From Alphaproteobacteria bacterium (GTDB lineage Bacteria > Pseudomonadota > Alphaproteobacteria > Micavibrionales > Micavibrionaceae), in assembly GCA_023301785.1 (NCBI GenBank), contig JALZUF010000219.1, forward strand, positions 1-5,039: a DNA stretch of 5,039 nucleotides, in the 5' to 3' direction. Shown piece after piece: positions 4,901 through 5,039 of the stretch. The notes under the pieces are model-generated. The model was not told where the DNA came from. It did not search any database and was given only the letters and a program-made list of their open reading frames with translations. Made by a program: the position numbers and the translations under genes. How positions within the stretch are numbered: position 1 is the first letter of the stretch; each line of letters starts with the position of its first letter.

Positions 4901-5039
4901 GGTATCACCTAGGAATTCTGTTCCACCACCAATGAACTGGTCATTTCCTGCATTACCAGAAAGAATATCGGCACCGTTACCACCTTGAATGGTATCACTT
5001 GCCTCTGTCCCCGTGATTGTTTCATTTCCGCCCATACCG
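1673..5039 (-). CDS. Large secreted RTX calcium-binding protein with C-type-lectin-like and PA14 domains (5' end outside window)
   Basis: The frame is open to the right edge. The ATG at 5033-5035 is preceded in frame by a Gly codon inside an RTX repeat, so it is probably an internal Met (used here as residue 1) and the true start lies beyond the window. The stop is TAA at 1673-1675. Of the 1120 residues counted, RTX tracts (GGxGxD type) occupy about 1-55, 107-137, 331-407, 531-593, 769-831 and 1002-1025. Between them lie two copies of a non-RTX repeat (about 138-342 and 408-542), a C-type-lectin-like domain (612-762) and a PA14 domain (841-979). A VCA0849-type type I secretion domain ends the chain (about 1020-1120). 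There is no cysteine, and I count 4 Lys and 8 Arg, typical of a chain exported unfolded that folds in external calcium. The likely role is a surface or released adhesin, or matrix protein, binding sugars. No enzyme domain is visible, and no transporter gene is in the window. Confidence 0.9.
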   Translation of the reverse strand, partial: GMGGNETITGTEASDTIQGGNGADILSGNAGNDQFIGGGTEFLGDTFDGGAGNDKVDLFADSFFNLANTFTGVESIDANNFDIFTLSGQGYDFSGMIITSAGDLFDSTGDETISGSEGADDLYIGVGVDIVNGNAGNDEFFLSNGDFGIGESLTGDAGTDSIRLTNATTIDLTTGTINTIENFLGSSGNDDVTYTFQQLDAFDIVNLLGGTDNSRIQTNGIYDVTGSTLPSIFSVENGFLTGSAGDDDLTITGAQINALIIGAGIIDFAGGTDALRITSTSADLNTLGATDSSIVGLEEIDASGSATIVTIDLSGQTEDFVVIGGVSTASSADTITTGSGDDNIEGLEGGDVINSGAGNDFIDGGGGDDILNGGAGNDTIVDTGGFASEDEITGGAGADIIDAGLADDEIYLANGDFEAGESIDGGADIDALIFTNATTVDFTTGTLAGLETLTGAAGIHDVTIDGTTLNQFTTIDLGGGTDVLNITSTSTGLNGLADGSLLGVEQISASSAVASVVIDLSVQTEDFTVTGSSNDDTLTLGSGVDSVIGGDGDDILDGGAGNDDLDGGNDSDVLLGGAGVDTLNGGNGNDYLHGNSLTQAQIDVILAANPNVVFNQGSNSFYEFVTDGAATWTSSQTTANATVLNGVNGHLATVTTLGELAFLDAQVNPGNSGAQGSFFTSGNDLENLNEWLITDGIEAGVQFWEGNTGGSAVNGFDRLFSAGQPNSNTQNYVYLWTASDGLADGNDTQSFTHQEGYLIEWDAGLMSDDNAADILNGGAGNDHLYGYGGADVLSGGDGIDLLFGGAGNDTLNGNDDDDVIKGGAGDDIIYGDGTAVPTITSSQGWNFQYYDLPFTTSSNLNTAGFTLNGGRDHNLGSTTAGTASNFDPSIYDGTSDYALKFESTLTITTAGTYTFRTNSDDGSQLFLDGAQIVNNDGLHGNVTVTSAGQVLSAGTYTLELTFFERAGGEVLGADISGPDTGNVFVGLANYAGANVVTLSGAGTDGDDIISGGAGTDTLYGGGGEDTFIFEAASAFAQTDTIMDFSTTDGDNLDISDIITGTFSGDIKEYLQFTSDGATGDTLVQVDANGTTGGTAFTTIARLDGIVGMDEVTLFNAGDVIV
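1961..2032 (-). repeat. RTX tract 6 (last)
   Basis: Residues about 1002-1025 read as GDDIISGGAGTDTLYGG followed by GGEDTF, two to three nonapeptide repeats directly before the secretion domain. As in other RTX proteins, calcium binding here probably helps fold the C-terminal end after export. Confidence 0.8.
2099..2515 (-). other. PA14 domain within the RTX protein
   Basis: Residues about 841-979 form a PA14 beta-barrel domain. It opens with GWNFQYYD (843-850) and has a hydrophobic strand LKFESTLTI, then AGTYTFRTNSDDGSQLFLDG (909-928), VNNDGLHG (932-939) and AGTYTLELTFFERAGGEVL (952-970). The adjacent acidic pair D919-D920 matches the Asp-Asp calcium site used for sugar binding in yeast flocculin-type PA14 domains. 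Carbohydrate binding is therefore plausible, but it is inferred from the family. The domain sits between the fifth and sixth RTX tracts. Confidence 0.82.
2543..2731 (-). repeat. RTX tract 5
   Basis: Residues about 769-831 hold roughly seven nonapeptide units of the GGxGxDxLx type, including LNGGAGNDHLYGYGGADVLS and KGGAGDDIIYGDG. The tract joins the lectin-like domain to the PA14 domain as a calcium-stiffened spacer. Its regularity is higher than that of tracts 1-2. Confidence 0.88.
2750..3202 (-). other. C-type-lectin-like domain within the RTX protein
   Basis: Residues about 612-762 show the C-type-lectin fold pattern: NSFYEFV and W631 at the start; a helix region leading to GHLATVTTLGELAFL (648-662); NEWLITDGIEAGVQFWEGN (688-706); FDRLFSAGQPNSNTQNYVYL (715-734), the usual acidic/Gln-Pro-Asn loop; and GYLIEWD (755-761) as the last strand. 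The cysteines that form disulfides in animal lectins are absent, which is usual in bacterial versions and fits type I export. The QPN at 723-725 resembles the EPN/QPD calcium-sugar motif, but the ligand cannot be told. Confidence 0.78.
3257..3445 (-). repeat. RTX tract 4
   Basis: Residues about 531-593 contain about seven nonapeptide units, including IGGDGDDILDGGAGNDDLDG and LLGGAGVDTLNGGNGNDYLH. It is one of the most regular tracts and lies between the second copy of the non-RTX repeat and the lectin-like domain. Confidence 0.88.
3410..3655 (-). repeat. Non-RTX repeat 'beta', copy 3
   Basis: Residues about 461-542 repeat copy 2 with two small deletions: IDLGGGTDVLNITSTS (474-489), LLGVEQISAS (500-509) and VIDLSVQTEDFTV (516-528). 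It follows alpha copy 2 directly, as beta copy 1 follows alpha copy 1, so an alpha-beta block was duplicated as a whole. Confidence 0.72.
3650..3814 (-). repeat. Non-RTX repeat 'alpha', copy 2
   Basis: Residues 408-462, partner of the copy at 138-192. It keeps NGDF, AGES, TNATT, TTGT and DVT. The DNA also stays recognisably alike around the TNATT and TTGT codons, so the pair is a duplication and not just similar composition. Confidence 0.75.
3815..4045 (-). repeat. RTX tract 3
   Basis: Residues about 331-407 hold the longest set of repeats, including SGAGNDFIDGGGGDDILNGG and GAGNDTIVD, then a spacer (TGGFASEDE) and ITGGAGADIIDAG. It separates the two copies of the non-RTX repeat pair. Confidence 0.88.
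4010..4465 (-). repeat. Non-RTX repeat 'beta', copies 1 and 2 in tandem
   Basis: Residues about 191-245 (copy 1, shorter and more diverged) and 246-342 (copy 2). The pattern is DVT or DLT, then a Leu/Ile-rich stretch, GGTD, ITSTS, a LEEIDAS-like segment, IDLSGQTEDF and a return to RTX-like sequence. Copy 1 keeps DVT, QLDAF and LLGGTD but has lost much of the rest. Function unknown; probably structural. Confidence 0.65.
4460..4624 (-). repeat. Non-RTX repeat 'alpha', copy 1
   Basis: Residues 138-192. It aligns without gaps to residues 408-462 at a fixed offset of 270. I count 28 identical residues of 55 by eye. Shared parts include NGDF, GES, TNATT, TTGT and a closing DVT. The module probably forms beta strands; I do not recognise it as a named domain. 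Confidence 0.75.
4625..4717 (-). repeat. RTX tract 2 (degenerate)
   Basis: Residues about 107-137 read GDETISGSEGADDLYIG, then VGVDIVNGNAGND: three to four units with several changed glycines. It leads straight into the first alpha-type repeat. Confidence 0.7.
4871..5039 (-). repeat. RTX tract 1 (cut by window edge)
   Basis: Residues about 1-55, plus the Gly before them, include GGNETITGTEASDTIQGGNG, ADILSGNAGNDQF and DTFDGGAGNDKV. The repeat register continues into the last bases of the window, which is why the Met at 5033-5035 is not taken as the start. Confidence 0.8.

Noticed and set aside
4455..4988. Plus-strand 177-codon open frame opposite the RTX gene
   Set aside because: Same cause: repeat-derived antisense frame with low-complexity Pro/Ser composition.
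5033..5035. True start codon of the RTX protein
   Set aside because: The frame continues upstream with a Gly codon in RTX register, so this Met is most likely internal.

Overview
The window is a junction between two same-strand units, both read on the minus strand, and both running off a window edge. It looks like chromosome of a Gram-negative, moderately AT-rich bacterium. The RTX protein with a type I secretion C-terminus points to a didermic, probably proteobacterial, host. HisG is the long form, closely like the enterobacterial enzyme, and the operon starts with a YerC/YecD-type TrpR-like gene. I cannot name the lineage. An atypical alphaproteobacterium is one guess, but nothing in the sequence proves it.

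From the right edge to 1673 lies one very long reading frame, with at least 1121 codons visible and its 5' end outside the window. It encodes a secreted, calcium-binding RTX protein with no cysteine and very few Lys or Arg residues. Six RTX tracts alternate with other modules. In protein order these are: RTX; an uncertain beta-type segment; RTX; a duplicated alpha/beta-labelled repeat pair that is not RTX; RTX; a second copy of that pair; RTX; a C-type-lectin-like domain; RTX; a PA14 domain; a short last RTX tract; and a C-terminal type I secretion target domain of the VCA0849 type. Two probable sugar-binding domains in one exported chain suggest an adhesin or surface/matrix protein. No transporter gene (ABC, MFP or TolC type) is in view.

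From 1672 to 1527 is a 146-base intergenic region. It holds two small palindromes and a minus-strand promoter (TTGACA, 17-base spacer, TACTGT). A 7+7 inverted repeat overlaps the -10 and the expected transcription start.

From 1526 to 1 is the start of a histidine biosynthesis operon: a TrpR-like regulator (YerC/YecD family), hisG and the first 117 codons of hisD. The three genes are packed tightly: a TAATG stop/start overlap, then a 3-base gap. The most testable idea in the window is that the TrpR-like protein represses its own operon, and so histidine synthesis, by binding the palindrome at the promoter.

I found no mobile element, CRISPR array, tRNA or rRNA. I saw no clearly new defence or mobile system. 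The interest lies in the regulator-operator arrangement and the modular secreted protein.
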